Below are positions 33,897 to 43,298 of a stretch of DNA of 64,000 bases, in pieces. Within the stretch, counting starts at the first letter, position 1, and each line of letters begins with the position of its first letter. Both the position numbers and the translations under genes were made by a program. Origin of the DNA: JBHBQE01 sp041776485 (GTDB taxonomy: Bacteria; Bacillota; Clostridia; Lachnospirales; Lachnospiraceae). The notes below the pieces were generated by a model, which saw only the letters and a program-made list of their open reading frames with translations, made no database searches and was not told where the DNA came from. The stretch lies in NCBI GenBank assembly GCA_041776485.1, contig JBHBQE010000020.1, positions 1-64,000 on the forward strand, given 5' to 3'.

Positions 33897-34454
33897 CTAC
33901 AGAAAGAGTATCCCCACCACTGCCGACAGTGCTATCCACACTATAGGGTGGAGGGCTTTTAGCTTTGGGATATTAGTCAGTGTAAGCAGCACAAGAGCAA
34001 ATAAAAGGGCGAGTGGATAAATTCTGCAGCTTTCTGTGCCGTAGTCTAAAAATATTGTATTGGCAAAAAGCTTTATTAAAGAGGAACAAATTAAGGCTAC
34101 AGAGGCTGGTTTTAAAAAATAAAATAATGTTTTAACAATTCTGCTGGAATTATATTTTTCGATGGCTTGGGCAATTATCAGGATAATGATTATTGAGGGG
34201 GTGATTAAACCCAGAGTGGCAATAATCCCCCCTAATATTCCGCCGGATGTATAGCCTACATAGGTAGCGGTATTTATTCCGATGGGTCCTGGTGTAGACT
34301 CGGCTACAGCCACCATATCTGCCAGCTGAGCGTCATTAAACCAGCCTGTACTTTTCCCCATATCCGAAAGAAATGGCAGGGTAGCCAAGCCGCCGCCTAC
34401 GGCAAATAATCCTGTTTGAAAAAAATGTAAGAATAATTGCAGATATATTTTCAT
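33897..34454 (-). CDS. Chromate transporter (CHR family), half-size subunit
   Basis: 185 residues, the length of the short CHR proteins that work as pairs. Begins with the family signature FFQTGLFAVGGGLATLPFL and contains AVAESTPGPIGINTATYVGY, followed by several hydrophobic helices (IIATLGLITPSIIIILIIAQ; ALLFALVLLTLTNIP). It follows its partner gene by ten bases on the minus strand. Chromate export is known for some family members; in anaerobes the true substrate is usually unproven. Confidence 0.9.
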   Translation of the reverse strand: MKIYLQLFLHFFQTGLFAVGGGLATLPFLSDMGKSTGWFNDAQLADMVAVAESTPGPIGINTATYVGYTSGGILGGIIATLGLITPSIIIILIIAQAIEKYNSSRIVKTLFYFLKPASVALICSSLIKLFANTIFLDYGTESCRIYPLALLFALVLLTLTNIPKLKALHPIVWIALSAVVGILFL

Positions 34455-34464
34455 ATTTTATATT

Positions 34465-35025
34465 CTAATCCATATCCTTAAGGTGTATATGGAATAACCA
34501 GGCCATAATTGCAAGGGAAATTGTTGCAATTATTGAAATAATTGGGGATAGCTGGAAAACGGCAGATAATATAATTACCAATGCGAAGATTCCCATAGTT
34601 ATCCAGCCCTTATATGCTTTTTGTGCTAAATTAATTATTGTATTTAATACCAGCACAATAACACATATCCGTATACCGATAAATGCATGTTGGAAATGTA
34701 TGTTGTCGGAAAATTCCAAAAGGACCCTTGCCAGCGTCAATATTATTATGACAGAGGGGAAAACCAGTCCCAAGGTAGCAACAATGCCTCCGATATTTCC
34801 GCGTAGTTTTTTTCCGGTAAAGGTGGCGGTATTTACCGCAATAATTCCCGGGGTGCATTGACCGATGGCAAAATAATTGGACAGATCTTCGTCACTTACC
34901 CAATTCCTTTTTTCTGAAATCTCCCGAACTAATATAGGGAGCATGGAAAGCCCCCCGCCAAAGGTCATAAGTCCTATTTTTGAAAATGTTACAAATAAAT
35001 TTAAAAGGCTAACTTTTTCTTTCAT
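34465..35025 (-). CDS. Chromate transporter (CHR family), half-size subunit
   Basis: 186 residues, paralogous to the downstream gene. Signature FSKIGLMTFGGGLSMLPIL and FAIGQCTPGIIAVNTATFTG; hydrophobic helices later. First gene of the two-gene minus-strand unit, with AGGAATTC upstream of the start and divergent from yfbR. Short CHR pairs are thought to form a heterodimer in opposite membrane orientations. Confidence 0.9.
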   Translation of the reverse strand: MKEKVSLLNLFVTFSKIGLMTFGGGLSMLPILVREISEKRNWVSDEDLSNYFAIGQCTPGIIAVNTATFTGKKLRGNIGGIVATLGLVFPSVIIILTLARVLLEFSDNIHFQHAFIGIRICVIVLVLNTIINLAQKAYKGWITMGIFALVIILSAVFQLSPIISIIATISLAIMAWLFHIHLKDMD

Positions 35026-35095
35026 TGAATTCCTCCACAGAATATAATACCATATTATAGCTGACTTAAACTATATTAAATATAAACGGAGACAT

Positions 35096-35695
35096 ATGAC
35101 TTATAACTTTTTTGCACTACTTTCCAGAATGAAATATATTGAAAGATGGGCATTGATGAGAAATTCCAGAGCGGAAAATCTGTCTGAACATGCCATGGAG
35201 GTGGCAATGATAGCTCATGCTCTTTGTGTGATTGCCAATAAGATATACAACAGAGGGCTTAATCCGGATAGAGCGGCAGTAATTGGAATATACCATGATG
35301 CCTCAGAAATAATTACAGGGGATATGCCCACACCGGTAAAATATTGTTCTTTGGGTCTTAAAGAGGCATATAAGGAAGTGGAAAATAATGCAAAGGTGAG
35401 ATTGCTTGATAAATTACCGATTGAGTTAAGGTCTGAATATGAAAAAATATTTATGGAAAAGAATGATGATGAAAAGGAAATTTATATAAGGAAACTGGTT
35501 CATGCTGCCGATAAGCTTTCCGCTTTAATTAAATGTATTGAGGAGGAAAGGTCCGGTAATAGGGAGTTTGAAAAGGCAAAGGAAAGTATGGATCGTATAC
35601 TTGATAAGTATTCCGGGGAATTACCTGAGGTGGAATTTTTTATGAAGAAATTTTTACCGCCCTATGGCAGTACGTTAGATGAATTGCAAAACTAA
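35096..35695 (+). CDS. yfbR: HD-domain 5'-deoxynucleotidase, YfbR-like
   Basis: Dephosphorylates deoxynucleoside 5'-monophosphates. 199 residues, same length as E. coli YfbR and with the same landmarks: WALMRNSRAENLSEHAMEVA near residue 20 carrying the specificity and metal residues, the HD pair in GIYHDASEIITGDMPTPVKY, the later Asp in HAADKLSALIKCIEE, and the C terminus PPYGSTLDEL. Divergent from the chromate transporter genes and followed by the sigma-28 promoter of flgM. Confidence 0.92.
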   Translation: MTYNFFALLSRMKYIERWALMRNSRAENLSEHAMEVAMIAHALCVIANKIYNRGLNPDRAAVIGIYHDASEIITGDMPTPVKYCSLGLKEAYKEVENNAKVRLLDKLPIELRSEYEKIFMEKNDDEKEIYIRKLVHAADKLSALIKCIEEERSGNREFEKAKESMDRILDKYSGELPEVEFFMKKFLPPYGSTLDELQN

Positions 35696-35703
35696 AAAAT
35701 AAC

Positions 35704-35730
35704 TAAAGATTTTAAAAAAGTGTCCGATAA
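35704..35730 (+). promoter_or_regulatory. Sigma-28 type promoter upstream of flgM
   Basis: TAAA (35704-35707), 15 bases, TCCGATAA (35723-35730); only the first base of the -10 box departs from TAAA-N15-GCCGATAA. Confidence 0.75.
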
Positions 35731-35772
35731 AATGTATGTAAGAAATCAGTTTAAGGGTGAAAGGAGAATAAA

Positions 35773-36054
35773 ATGCGAATAGATGCTTACTCTGCGATTA
35801 GTCAGGCATACGCTCCTGCTAGAGGTGTTAACAAGGTAAAGCAGGAATCAGTTTCCTCTTATAATAAGGATGAATTGCAGATATCGTCAATTGGCAAGGA
35901 TTTTCAGACAGCAAAGCAGGCTATATCAGCCGCGCCTGATGTCAGAGAAGACTTAGTCGCCAGTATGAAGGAAAAGTATGCAGGCTCAGACTATGATGTG
36001 GATCCCGGAAGCTTTGCAGATATGCTTATATCAAGATTTAACCAGATGATATAG
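35773..36054 (+). CDS. flgM: Anti-sigma-28 factor FlgM
   Basis: Holds sigma-28 inactive until the hook is finished, then is exported. 93 residues. The C-terminal helices DVREDLVASMKEKYAGSDYD and GSFADMLISRF are the sigma-binding part; the segment ELQISSIGKDFQTAKQAISA precedes them. GGTGAAAGGAG lies upstream of the ATG. First gene of the late flagellar cluster under its own sigma-28 promoter, giving the usual feedback loop. Confidence 0.93.
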   Translation: MRIDAYSAISQAYAPARGVNKVKQESVSSYNKDELQISSIGKDFQTAKQAISAAPDVREDLVASMKEKYAGSDYDVDPGSFADMLISRFNQMI

Positions 36055-36062
36055 GAGATACT

Positions 36063-36575
36063 ATGGCAAGCCTTGTAGAGGAACTACTGGAAATTTTATC
36101 ACAGGAGAAAGAGGAGTATGAGGCACTCTATACTCTATCCTGCGATAAGAGAGACGCCATTGTGGAAAAGGATATATCATTATTGGAGAATATCTCAAAT
36201 AATGAACAGGAAATAAGCTCTAAGCTACGCGGGCTGGAAAGAAAGCGACTGGATATCATCAAGGATATGTCGGTGGTTTTAGGGCATGATAATGAAAGTT
36301 TAACAGTTTCGGGAATTATTGAATTATTGGACAAGCAGCCAAAGGAAAAAGAGGCTTTACGGTCTGCTAAGGATAATTTGATTGACGCAGCCGGACGCAT
36401 GCAGTTTATGAATGAACAGAATAAAATGCTCCTGGAGCAGGCTGTGGAAATGGTGGAGTTTGATTTAAACCTCCTAAAGGGTATGCGGCAGGCGCCGGAA
36501 ACTGCAAATTATAATAGAAATGCTTACAACACAGGAGATTTACTCCCGGATGGTGGGTTTGATTTTAAACAATAG
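36063..36575 (+). CDS. flgN: FlgN-like flagellar chaperone
   Basis: 170 residues, predominantly helical and acidic (LVEELLEILSQEKEEYEALY; LLENISNNEQEISSKLRGLE). FlgN proteins are export chaperones for the hook-filament junction proteins FlgK and FlgL. Position between flgM and flgK, eight bases after flgM, is the standard place in Firmicutes. Sequence similarity in this family is low, so the call rests partly on context. Confidence 0.8.
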   Translation: MASLVEELLEILSQEKEEYEALYTLSCDKRDAIVEKDISLLENISNNEQEISSKLRGLERKRLDIIKDMSVVLGHDNESLTVSGIIELLDKQPKEKEALRSAKDNLIDAAGRMQFMNEQNKMLLEQAVEMVEFDLNLLKGMRQAPETANYNRNAYNTGDLLPDGGFDFKQ

Positions 36576-36587
36576 AAAGCGAAATAA

Positions 36588-38426
36588 ATGGCAAATGGAT
36601 TCGGAAGCCTTCATGTAGGCTCATCTGGTCTGAGAGGCGCACAGAACGCATTAAATGTAGTAGCCAATAACCTGTCTAACATAGATACCAAAGGGTATGT
36701 ACGTCAGCAGGTTATTTTTGAAGACAGAAACTATCAGAAGTTTGATGTGGCGGCTGTTGCAAAGCAAAAGGCGGGATTAGGCGTTGATATCGGTGATGTG
36801 GTTCATGCAAGGGACGCATTTATTGATAGAGCCTATCGTACTACCTTTGGCAGGAGAAGCTTTTATCAATCCTGCTTTGAGGGAACCCAGGAGGTGGAAA
36901 CTCTCCTGCGTGAACTGTCGGGAGCAGGCTATTCCGATACTGTTAATAAAATATATGAGTCCATGGCGGAATTTGCAAAGGACCCTTCTGATACTGCAAA
37001 TCAATCTGTGCTTTTGCAGACAGCCAGTCTGTTTTTGGAGCAAACTAAAGCGGTTTATAAAAGCATAAAGGATTATCAAACCAATCTTAATAACAAGATT
37101 GTAGATATTACCAGACAGATAAATGATTATTCAGATCAAATATATAAGTTAAACGTTCAAATCCAGCGTGTTGAGGCGGCGGGTGTTGAAACCGCAATGG
37201 ATTTACGGGACGCAAGAGATTATTTAATAGATGAGCTTTCAAGTCTTGCTGCAATAGAATATGGTGAGCTTCAAAGCGGAATGGTATGGATAAAGCTGGA
37301 AGGCACCTATTTAGTAACGGATTCTGAGGCTTATCATATGCAGACATACTTAGACGAAAAAACAGGATTTAAAACTCCATACTGGGAAGAACTTTCCAAT
37401 ATTGAGGAGGCGGAAAAATGCAAAGAGGATTTTGCAAATGGATTAATAACTAAAGAAGAACTTTCAACTAAGCTGAAGTCTGCATACTATAGGGTTTTTA
37501 GAATAGAAGGCATTGACGCCTCCAAGAAAAATGATGTAGGGAAGCTAAAAGCTCTCCTGCTTACAAGAGGAGATAATTTTGCCACTTATTTAGACATTAA
37601 GGGGCTAAATTCCTATGATTATGAAAATTATATTGCAAATTCTGTAGCAATGAATACAGAGGCTCAGTTTGATACCTTTGTAAATAATCTGGTTAATGCG
37701 ATAAATGATGTAGTATCCCCGAAAATTACATTAGGAGATTCCGGAGATTATGATAACTTTAAAAATGCTGCCGGAGAAATAGTAGGTGTAGACGTAAATG
37801 GATTTCCTGTTACCATAAAGCCTTCCGACAGAGTTCTGGATTTAAGCAAGGCCTGTATGGGTTCTGACAACCGTATCCCACCTCATGAAATGTTTACAAG
37901 AAGTGGATGTGACAGGTTTGCGCCTATAGTGGTGACTGACGCTCATGGAAATAAAAATACGGTGTATCTTTTCAATGAAGAGGATCCTGAGGATCTTTCA
38001 AAGTGCTATACTACAGGTACTCTTCATGTAAATGAAGCTTTGGTTAAAGATCCCACAAGAATCGGCTACAAATATTCCAATGGAAATATCGCCTATGATA
38101 TGTCAGCTAACTTCACCAGTATGTGGGATAAGGTGGAATTTCAACTAAGCCCCTCAGATACTACACCCTGTAATCTTTCCAATTTCTATGTTAAGTTGGT
38201 GGGGGACTTGTCAAATAGGGGATATATTTATAAAACCAATAACGAAACCCTCTTTAAGGCTCAGGAATCTCTGGAGGATAAAAGGCAGGGTGTTGTTGGG
38301 GTATCCTCAGATGAGGAACTGGTGTCTATGATACGCTTTCAAAATGCCTATAATGCCAGCAGCCGATATATGTCTGTTATTTCACAGATGATAGAGCATT
38401 TGGTTACTTCATTAGGATCCAGATAG
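36588..38426 (+). CDS. flgK: Flagellar hook-associated protein 1 FlgK, first copy
   Basis: Hook-filament junction protein. 612 residues with the N-terminal rod-type motif GSSGLRGAQNALNVVANNLS then NIDTKGYVRQQV, coiled-coil D1 region, and the C-terminal D0 helix DEELVSMIRFQNAYNASSRY. Longer than minimal FlgK, with a variable centre about residues 250-520. A second, clearly diverged flgK follows directly, so the two could form different zones of the junction or be used in different filaments. No obvious promoter separates this gene from flgN. Confidence 0.9.
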   Translation: MANGFGSLHVGSSGLRGAQNALNVVANNLSNIDTKGYVRQQVIFEDRNYQKFDVAAVAKQKAGLGVDIGDVVHARDAFIDRAYRTTFGRRSFYQSCFEGTQEVETLLRELSGAGYSDTVNKIYESMAEFAKDPSDTANQSVLLQTASLFLEQTKAVYKSIKDYQTNLNNKIVDITRQINDYSDQIYKLNVQIQRVEAAGVETAMDLRDARDYLIDELSSLAAIEYGELQSGMVWIKLEGTYLVTDSEAYHMQTYLDEKTGFKTPYWEELSNIEEAEKCKEDFANGLITKEELSTKLKSAYYRVFRIEGIDASKKNDVGKLKALLLTRGDNFATYLDIKGLNSYDYENYIANSVAMNTEAQFDTFVNNLVNAINDVVSPKITLGDSGDYDNFKNAAGEIVGVDVNGFPVTIKPSDRVLDLSKACMGSDNRIPPHEMFTRSGCDRFAPIVVTDAHGNKNTVYLFNEEDPEDLSKCYTTGTLHVNEALVKDPTRIGYKYSNGNIAYDMSANFTSMWDKVEFQLSPSDTTPCNLSNFYVKLVGDLSNRGYIYKTNNETLFKAQESLEDKRQGVVGVSSDEELVSMIRFQNAYNASSRYMSVISQMIEHLVTSLGSR

Positions 38427-38438
38427 CAATAATTTAAT

Positions 38439-38465
38439 TAAGAAAATTTATAAATCCTCCGATAT
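38439..38465 (+). promoter_or_regulatory. Possible sigma-28 promoter upstream of the second flgK
   Basis: TAAG (38439-38442), 15 bases, TCCGATAT (38458-38465), about 70 bases before the start codon. One base off in -35 and two in -10. Confidence 0.5.
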
Positions 38466-38536
38466 ATGAAGAGTAATAGAAAATATCAAGGATGATACAT
38501 AACCCGGGAAAGGATTCTCTTTAGAAAGGTTATTTT

Positions 38537-40408
38537 ATGTCATCACAATTTTTTGGTTTATTTATTGCTCAGTCAGGATTGAATGCCTTTCAGGCGTCTA
38601 TAAACACAACAGCTAATAATATTTCCAATGTTCAAACAAAGGGGTATTCCAGACAAGAGGTAGTTTTAAAAGCAACCTCATCCCTTAGAGCCTATCAAAG
38701 ATATGGCAGCGTTTCTTCTGGAGTAAGTCCTGAAGAGGTTATTCAGCTTAGAGATAAATATTATGATAATAAATATTGGATTAATCAGTCCTCCTATGGA
38801 TATTATGATTCAAAAATATATCAAATGACCCAAATAGAGGATTATTTCACTGATACCAAGGCAAATCAGGGATTTACCACTATTTTTTCCACTATGTTTA
38901 ATTCTCTTGACGCTATAAAGTCTAATCCCTCAGACAGTTCCATAAGGGCACAGTTCGTAAATGATGCAGAAAAGCTTTCAAGGTATTTTAATACCACCAG
39001 CACAAAGCTTGCTGAATTGCAAAGCTCTGTAAATGAAGAGATTAAAGCTCAGGTAGATGAGATAAATTCCATAGCCTCTAAAATAGCCATATTAAATAAG
39101 CAGATTAATACCATTGAGGTTAATAAGTCTAATGCCAATGAGCTAAGGGATGAAAGAGCATTACTTATTGACAAGCTTTCAGAAATAATTGCCATTGAAA
39201 CTGAGGAGGAAAAGGTTATAGATCCCAATTTTCCCCAATATGATACAGGGCTTACAGTTTTTAATATCAAAATAAACGGACAGTCTTTGGTATCCACGGG
39301 AGAATACAATAAATTATCGGTAGTCAGCAGAGATAAGCGGGACAATCTGATGGATATTGACGGACTTTATGATATAAAGTGGGAAAATACCGGAGTGAGT
39401 CTCGCTCTTACCGGATACAATCAGTCAGGGCGTCTCAGAGCATTGGTGGAAATCAGAGATGGAAATGATGCCAGCAATATTCAAGGATTGGTAGTTAGTG
39501 AAGCTTCTTCAAACCCCGGATATGTTACAGATGGTAAGCATATTGTAATAGAGGGATCTAATTATACAGATCCGGCAAAGATAAGTTTTCCGCCCACCGG
39601 AGAGGTTACAATAAAGGGAGTTGATTATAAATATGATTCCTTTGATGTACAGCTTGACAGTGACGGAAAGATAAGTGCCATAAGGTTCAACTTAACTGGA
39701 GCGCTTACAACAGATCAGCAGATGAATATTAAGGGTTCTAAAGCTGCAGTGGGAGACACAATAGACTGCAAGGGCATCCCCTATTATCAAAATGAAATGA
39801 ATACTTTTCTTAGGGCATTTACCAAGGCCTTTAATGATATTGAAAAAGAGGGCGAGGACTTATATGGAAATAAAGGCAGGGCATTTTTTGTTGCCAAGGA
39901 TAGATTAGACGGTAAGGAACTCATCTTTAAGGACGGCTTGTATGATCCGGGAAGCGGGAAAACGGAATTCAACAGCTCTGAGGATACATATTTTAATTTA
40001 ACAGCCTCATCCATGTGGGTAAATAGTGATATACACAATGATTTAAAGTTGTTTGCTTCTGCGGTATATAAGCCGGATAGCCAGGGTGTGGATGACTCCA
40101 CTCTGGTGGAGAAGCTTAAAACTTTGCAGGATGATGTGGTGTTATACAGGAGTGGCGGCGCTTCTGCCTTTCTTGAAACTATTTATTCCGATGTAACGGT
40201 TGATACTAAGGAAGCCACAATGTTTAAGGACTATTATACAAATATTCAGAAGTCAATAGATAAGCAAAGAGGCTCTATTTCCGGAGTGGATGAGGACGAG
40301 GAGGCGCAAAATCTGGTGAAATTTCAGGGTGCCTACAACCTCAATTCTAAAGTAATATCCATTTTGGCAGAAATGTATGATCAATTAATCTTAAATACAG
40401 GATTATAA
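38537..40408 (+). CDS. flgK: Flagellar hook-associated protein FlgK, second copy
   Basis: 623 residues. N terminus IAQSGLNAFQASINTTANNI then SNVQTKGYSRQEV, D1 coiled coil about 100-230, and C-terminal D0 helix EEAQNLVKFQGAYNLNSKVI. The two FlgK proteins share only the conserved ends and differ through the central domains. The 110-base gap from the first copy contains a sigma-28 like box, so this copy may be expressed later. AAAGG precedes the ATG. Confidence 0.88.
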   Translation: MSSQFFGLFIAQSGLNAFQASINTTANNISNVQTKGYSRQEVVLKATSSLRAYQRYGSVSSGVSPEEVIQLRDKYYDNKYWINQSSYGYYDSKIYQMTQIEDYFTDTKANQGFTTIFSTMFNSLDAIKSNPSDSSIRAQFVNDAEKLSRYFNTTSTKLAELQSSVNEEIKAQVDEINSIASKIAILNKQINTIEVNKSNANELRDERALLIDKLSEIIAIETEEEKVIDPNFPQYDTGLTVFNIKINGQSLVSTGEYNKLSVVSRDKRDNLMDIDGLYDIKWENTGVSLALTGYNQSGRLRALVEIRDGNDASNIQGLVVSEASSNPGYVTDGKHIVIEGSNYTDPAKISFPPTGEVTIKGVDYKYDSFDVQLDSDGKISAIRFNLTGALTTDQQMNIKGSKAAVGDTIDCKGIPYYQNEMNTFLRAFTKAFNDIEKEGEDLYGNKGRAFFVAKDRLDGKELIFKDGLYDPGSGKTEFNSSEDTYFNLTASSMWVNSDIHNDLKLFASAVYKPDSQGVDDSTLVEKLKTLQDDVVLYRSGGASAFLETIYSDVTVDTKEATMFKDYYTNIQKSIDKQRGSISGVDEDEEAQNLVKFQGAYNLNSKVISILAEMYDQLILNTGL

Positions 40409-40444
40409 CAAATAATTAAGCTTTGATTTAATAAAGGAGTAATT

Positions 40445-42040
40445 ATGAGAGTAACAAATAAAATGATACTGACCAATTCAGCCCACAATATAAATGAAGT
40501 TAAGGTTGGAGTGGATAAAGGCAACACTCAGATGACTAATCAGCAAAAGATTAATCGCCCTTCAGAGGATCCGGTAATCGCGGTAAGGTCTTTGAGACTT
40601 CAAACTACATATTCGAAAACCGAACAGTATTACAGGAAAAATATTCCTGATGCAGAGTCTTGGCTTGAGGTAACGGAAACCGCCTTAAAGAAAATGAAAG
40701 ACGTTATTACAGATATGAGAACTTTGGCAATAAACGGTGCTACGGGAACTCTTACTCAGGAAGATAGAAATACCATAAGAACTCAGCTGAAAGCATTGCA
40801 GGAGGAAATATATACTTTAGGAAATGCAGATTACGCAGGCAGAACTGTATTTACAGGCTACAGAACCGATAGACAGCTTACCTTTATGGGAAATGAAAAG
40901 GATACGGCATATACCATCAAGCAGAAAATATCCTCAGAGAAGATACTTCCCTCAAGATACTATTCCAATATGGTGGACATACCGTCATCCCCCGCAGAGG
41001 TTAATGCCCTGACACCTGCCATGAGTGCGGATATGACCACAAGGGAAACTAATTACTATAGAATGAGGCTTGCCTATAATGATATAAACGGTGATGTGGA
41101 TAATGGGGTTCCGGCAATCGACCCGGCAAATCTCAGTATTAAATATGCCAATTTAGATCCGGTAACTCATGAACCTATACTGGACGCCTTTGGTAATCCA
41201 ACCTACACAGATATTACTCCTCCTGCGGGGAATATCAGTATCTACCAAAGTGAGGCAGAGTGGGAGGCGGTAAGCGGAATTAAGGAGGTTGCCCCCGGTA
41301 ATATAGTTATAATAAAGGGCACCGGAGATGTTATTTATGGTGATGATTTAGCCTATAGTATTCAGTCAAATAAGGCGGAGCTTGATATTACATACACTAA
41401 AAAAGGATTTACAACCGCAGAGCTTAGACCGGAATATTATTTTAACTGTACTGATATAACAGACCCATTAAAGCATATTGACTATGTTAAGGAAAACAGA
41501 GCATATGATATTAACTATTCGATAGCGGAAAATCAGGCGTTAAAGGTTAATGTTGAGGCACCCGATGTATTTAATCACAGCATATATCAGGATATGGCAG
41601 ACATGATAAATGCGGTTACCTACTCCATTGACGCCCACGATAAGATGACGAAGATAGAGGATATGTTAAAGGATCCGAATTATGCTGACAAGGAAAGTCA
41701 AGGCAAGCTTATGGAATGGAGAGCACTTTGTCAAAAGGAAGTGGACTATGCAGATGATAATTTGGATAAGCTGTATACTGAGGAGATTAAGTATACAGAC
41801 CAATATTTGGCAGATATGAACCTGTCAATTACAAGACTTGGCTGTACTGTGGATACTCTTAAAATGACGAAGAGCCGCATGAGTGATTATGAGGAAAATG
41901 TTATGAAGCTTCAGTCGGAAAATGACAATGTGGATTTGTCTCAGGTTATTATTGATTACACGGCAATATATAATGCTTATCAGTCTTCATTAACTGCAGC
42001 AGGCAAGCTTTATCAGCAGACATTGCTTAATTATATTTAA
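40445..42040 (+). CDS. flgL: Flagellar hook-associated protein 3 FlgL, enlarged
   Basis: Second junction protein. 531 residues against about 300 in Bacillus or Salmonella. N-terminal D0/D1 region VTNKMILTNSAHNINEVKVG and KINRPSEDPVIAVRSLRLQT, with AQTEEIYTLGNADYAGRTVF-like repeats (here LQEEIYTLGNADYAGRTVFTG) and a C-terminal D0 helix LSQVIIDYTAIYNAYQSSL. The extra length is a central insertion (about residues 185-390) that would be surface-exposed. AAAGGAG precedes the ATG. Confidence 0.9.
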   Translation: MRVTNKMILTNSAHNINEVKVGVDKGNTQMTNQQKINRPSEDPVIAVRSLRLQTTYSKTEQYYRKNIPDAESWLEVTETALKKMKDVITDMRTLAINGATGTLTQEDRNTIRTQLKALQEEIYTLGNADYAGRTVFTGYRTDRQLTFMGNEKDTAYTIKQKISSEKILPSRYYSNMVDIPSSPAEVNALTPAMSADMTTRETNYYRMRLAYNDINGDVDNGVPAIDPANLSIKYANLDPVTHEPILDAFGNPTYTDITPPAGNISIYQSEAEWEAVSGIKEVAPGNIVIIKGTGDVIYGDDLAYSIQSNKAELDITYTKKGFTTAELRPEYYFNCTDITDPLKHIDYVKENRAYDINYSIAENQALKVNVEAPDVFNHSIYQDMADMINAVTYSIDAHDKMTKIEDMLKDPNYADKESQGKLMEWRALCQKEVDYADDNLDKLYTEEIKYTDQYLADMNLSITRLGCTVDTLKMTKSRMSDYEENVMKLQSENDNVDLSQVIIDYTAIYNAYQSSLTAAGKLYQQTLLNYI

Positions 42041-42112
42041 TTGCTATGGAGTATTTTCTGTGATAGTATCATTATAATAAACCCTGTTAATTTGTTGTAG
42101 AAAGGTAGAAAG

Positions 42113-42580
42113 ATGAGAGTTAATACCAGGTTGTTTGCAGAGATAGAAGTTGAAGAGGAAAAGATAATTCGCCTTGAAACAGGAATTATCGGATTTCCGG
42201 ATCTTAAAAATTTCACTCTTATTTATGACAGTGATAGTGATGACAGTTCCAAAACAAATATTATGTGGTTTCAATCTTTAGATGAGCCGCAGTTTGCAAT
42301 GCCGGTTTTATCTCCCACTGTAGTTCGCCCGGATTATAATCCCCATGTGGAGGATGAGCTTCTTTCCGGATTGGGAGAGCTTAATGAGGATAATTTGTTT
42401 GTGCTGGTTACTGTTAAGGTTCCTAAAAATATTGAGGGTATGACAGTTAACCTAAAGGCTCCTATTATTATAAATACAGACACCATGAAGGGCGGACAGA
42501 TTATAGTCGAAGACGATGAGCAGGTTAGATTTCCGATATATGAGCTGTTGAAAAACGCCAAGGAAGAAAGAGGAGAATAG
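42113..42580 (+). CDS. fliW: Flagellar assembly factor FliW
   Basis: Binds flagellin and, when flagellin is low, binds CsrA to relieve its translational repression. 155 residues with the family core ETGIIGFPDLKNFTLIYD, MWFQSLDEPQFAMPVLSP and the C-terminal LKAPIIINTDTMKGGQIIVE. Separated from csrA by one base. Together with the CsrA-type hairpin in the first flagellin leader this gives the complete partner-switch circuit known from Bacillus. Confidence 0.95.
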   Translation: MRVNTRLFAEIEVEEEKIIRLETGIIGFPDLKNFTLIYDSDSDDSSKTNIMWFQSLDEPQFAMPVLSPTVVRPDYNPHVEDELLSGLGELNEDNLFVLVTVKVPKNIEGMTVNLKAPIIINTDTMKGGQIIVEDDEQVRFPIYELLKNAKEERGE

Positions 42581-42581
42581 T

Positions 42582-42797
42582 ATGCTTGCACTTACAAGAA
42601 AAAAGGGTGAATCCCTGGTTATAAACAATAATATAGAGGTAACAATATTAGAGGTGAGAGGAGACCAAATAAAAATTGGAATATCTGCGCCTAAGGAAGT
42701 ACCTATATACAGGAAAGAAGTATATATTCAAATTCAGGAGGAGAATAAAGCCTCTATGGATATTGCGGATATCAGCAACATCAAAGATTTGTTATAA
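42582..42797 (+). CDS. csrA: Carbon storage regulator / translational repressor CsrA
   Basis: Small dimeric RNA-binding protein recognising GGA in hairpin loops. 71 residues: MLALTRKKGESLVINNNIEV, GDQIKIGISAPKEVPIYRKE, and a C-terminal helix, with the conserved Arg-Lys and Arg in the RNA-binding strand edges (positions 6-7 and about 44). It follows fliW and would repress flagellin translation. Confidence 0.97.
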   Translation: MLALTRKKGESLVINNNIEVTILEVRGDQIKIGISAPKEVPIYRKEVYIQIQEENKASMDIADISNIKDLL

Positions 42798-42812
42798 AAA
42801 TTCAAACAGGAC

Positions 42813-42839
42813 TAATTTTTCTTGATATACTGCCGATAT
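42813..42839 (+). promoter_or_regulatory. Sigma-28 type promoter upstream of flaG
   Basis: TAAT (42813-42816), 15 bases, GCCGATAT (42832-42839); near-consensus -10 box. Confidence 0.7.
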
Positions 42840-42905
42840 ACTAATTGAGAATTATGCTTATATATAAATATAAATGTTTAAATTACCGCACATGGAGGTG
42901 TTGTT

Positions 42906-43289
42906 ATGAAAGTATTAAATAATTCTGCTGTAGATTTAAGTCAGGGAAGCTATTCTAAGCAGCTTGAAACAGGTTCCGTAGCTCCTGCTGGTACCGAAAC
43001 AAGGGTGGTTGAGCAGGCTGTACAGACGGAGACAGATACTCAAAGAGATAAAGCCGAGGAAAAGGAAGCCAGCAGTGAGGCTATTAAAAAGGCTGTAGCT
43101 GATATTAATAAGCGTTCCAACGGTACAGAGGCAGTATTTGGTGTTCATGAAAAGACAAATCGTCTTACTATCAAAATAGTTGATAAGAAGAGCAGGGAAG
43201 TTATTCGAGAAGTGCCCGCTGAGAAAACTTTGGATATTATAGCTAAAGTGTGGGAAATGGCAGGACTGATGGTTGACGAGAAAAGATAG
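42906..43289 (+). CDS. flaG: FlaG family flagellar protein
   Basis: 127 residues. A polar, variable N-terminal half is followed by the conserved FlaG domain (TEAVFGVHEKTNRLTIKIVD, then REVIREVPAEKTLDIIAKVW). FlaG proteins are linked to filament length and stability but lack a firm biochemical role. First gene of the flaG-fliD-fliS unit under a sigma-28 promoter, GGAGGTG upstream of the ATG. Confidence 0.92.
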   Translation: MKVLNNSAVDLSQGSYSKQLETGSVAPAGTETRVVEQAVQTETDTQRDKAEEKEASSEAIKKAVADINKRSNGTEAVFGVHEKTNRLTIKIVDKKSREVIREVPAEKTLDIIAKVWEMAGLMVDEKR

Positions 43290-43298
43290 GAGGATATT

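Noticed and set aside
38537..40408. Second flgK as a mis-called FlgE or FlgL
   Set aside because: The N-terminal TTANNISNVQTKGYSRQEV and the C-terminal LVKFQGAYNLNSKV helix fit FlgK, and flgL follows separately.
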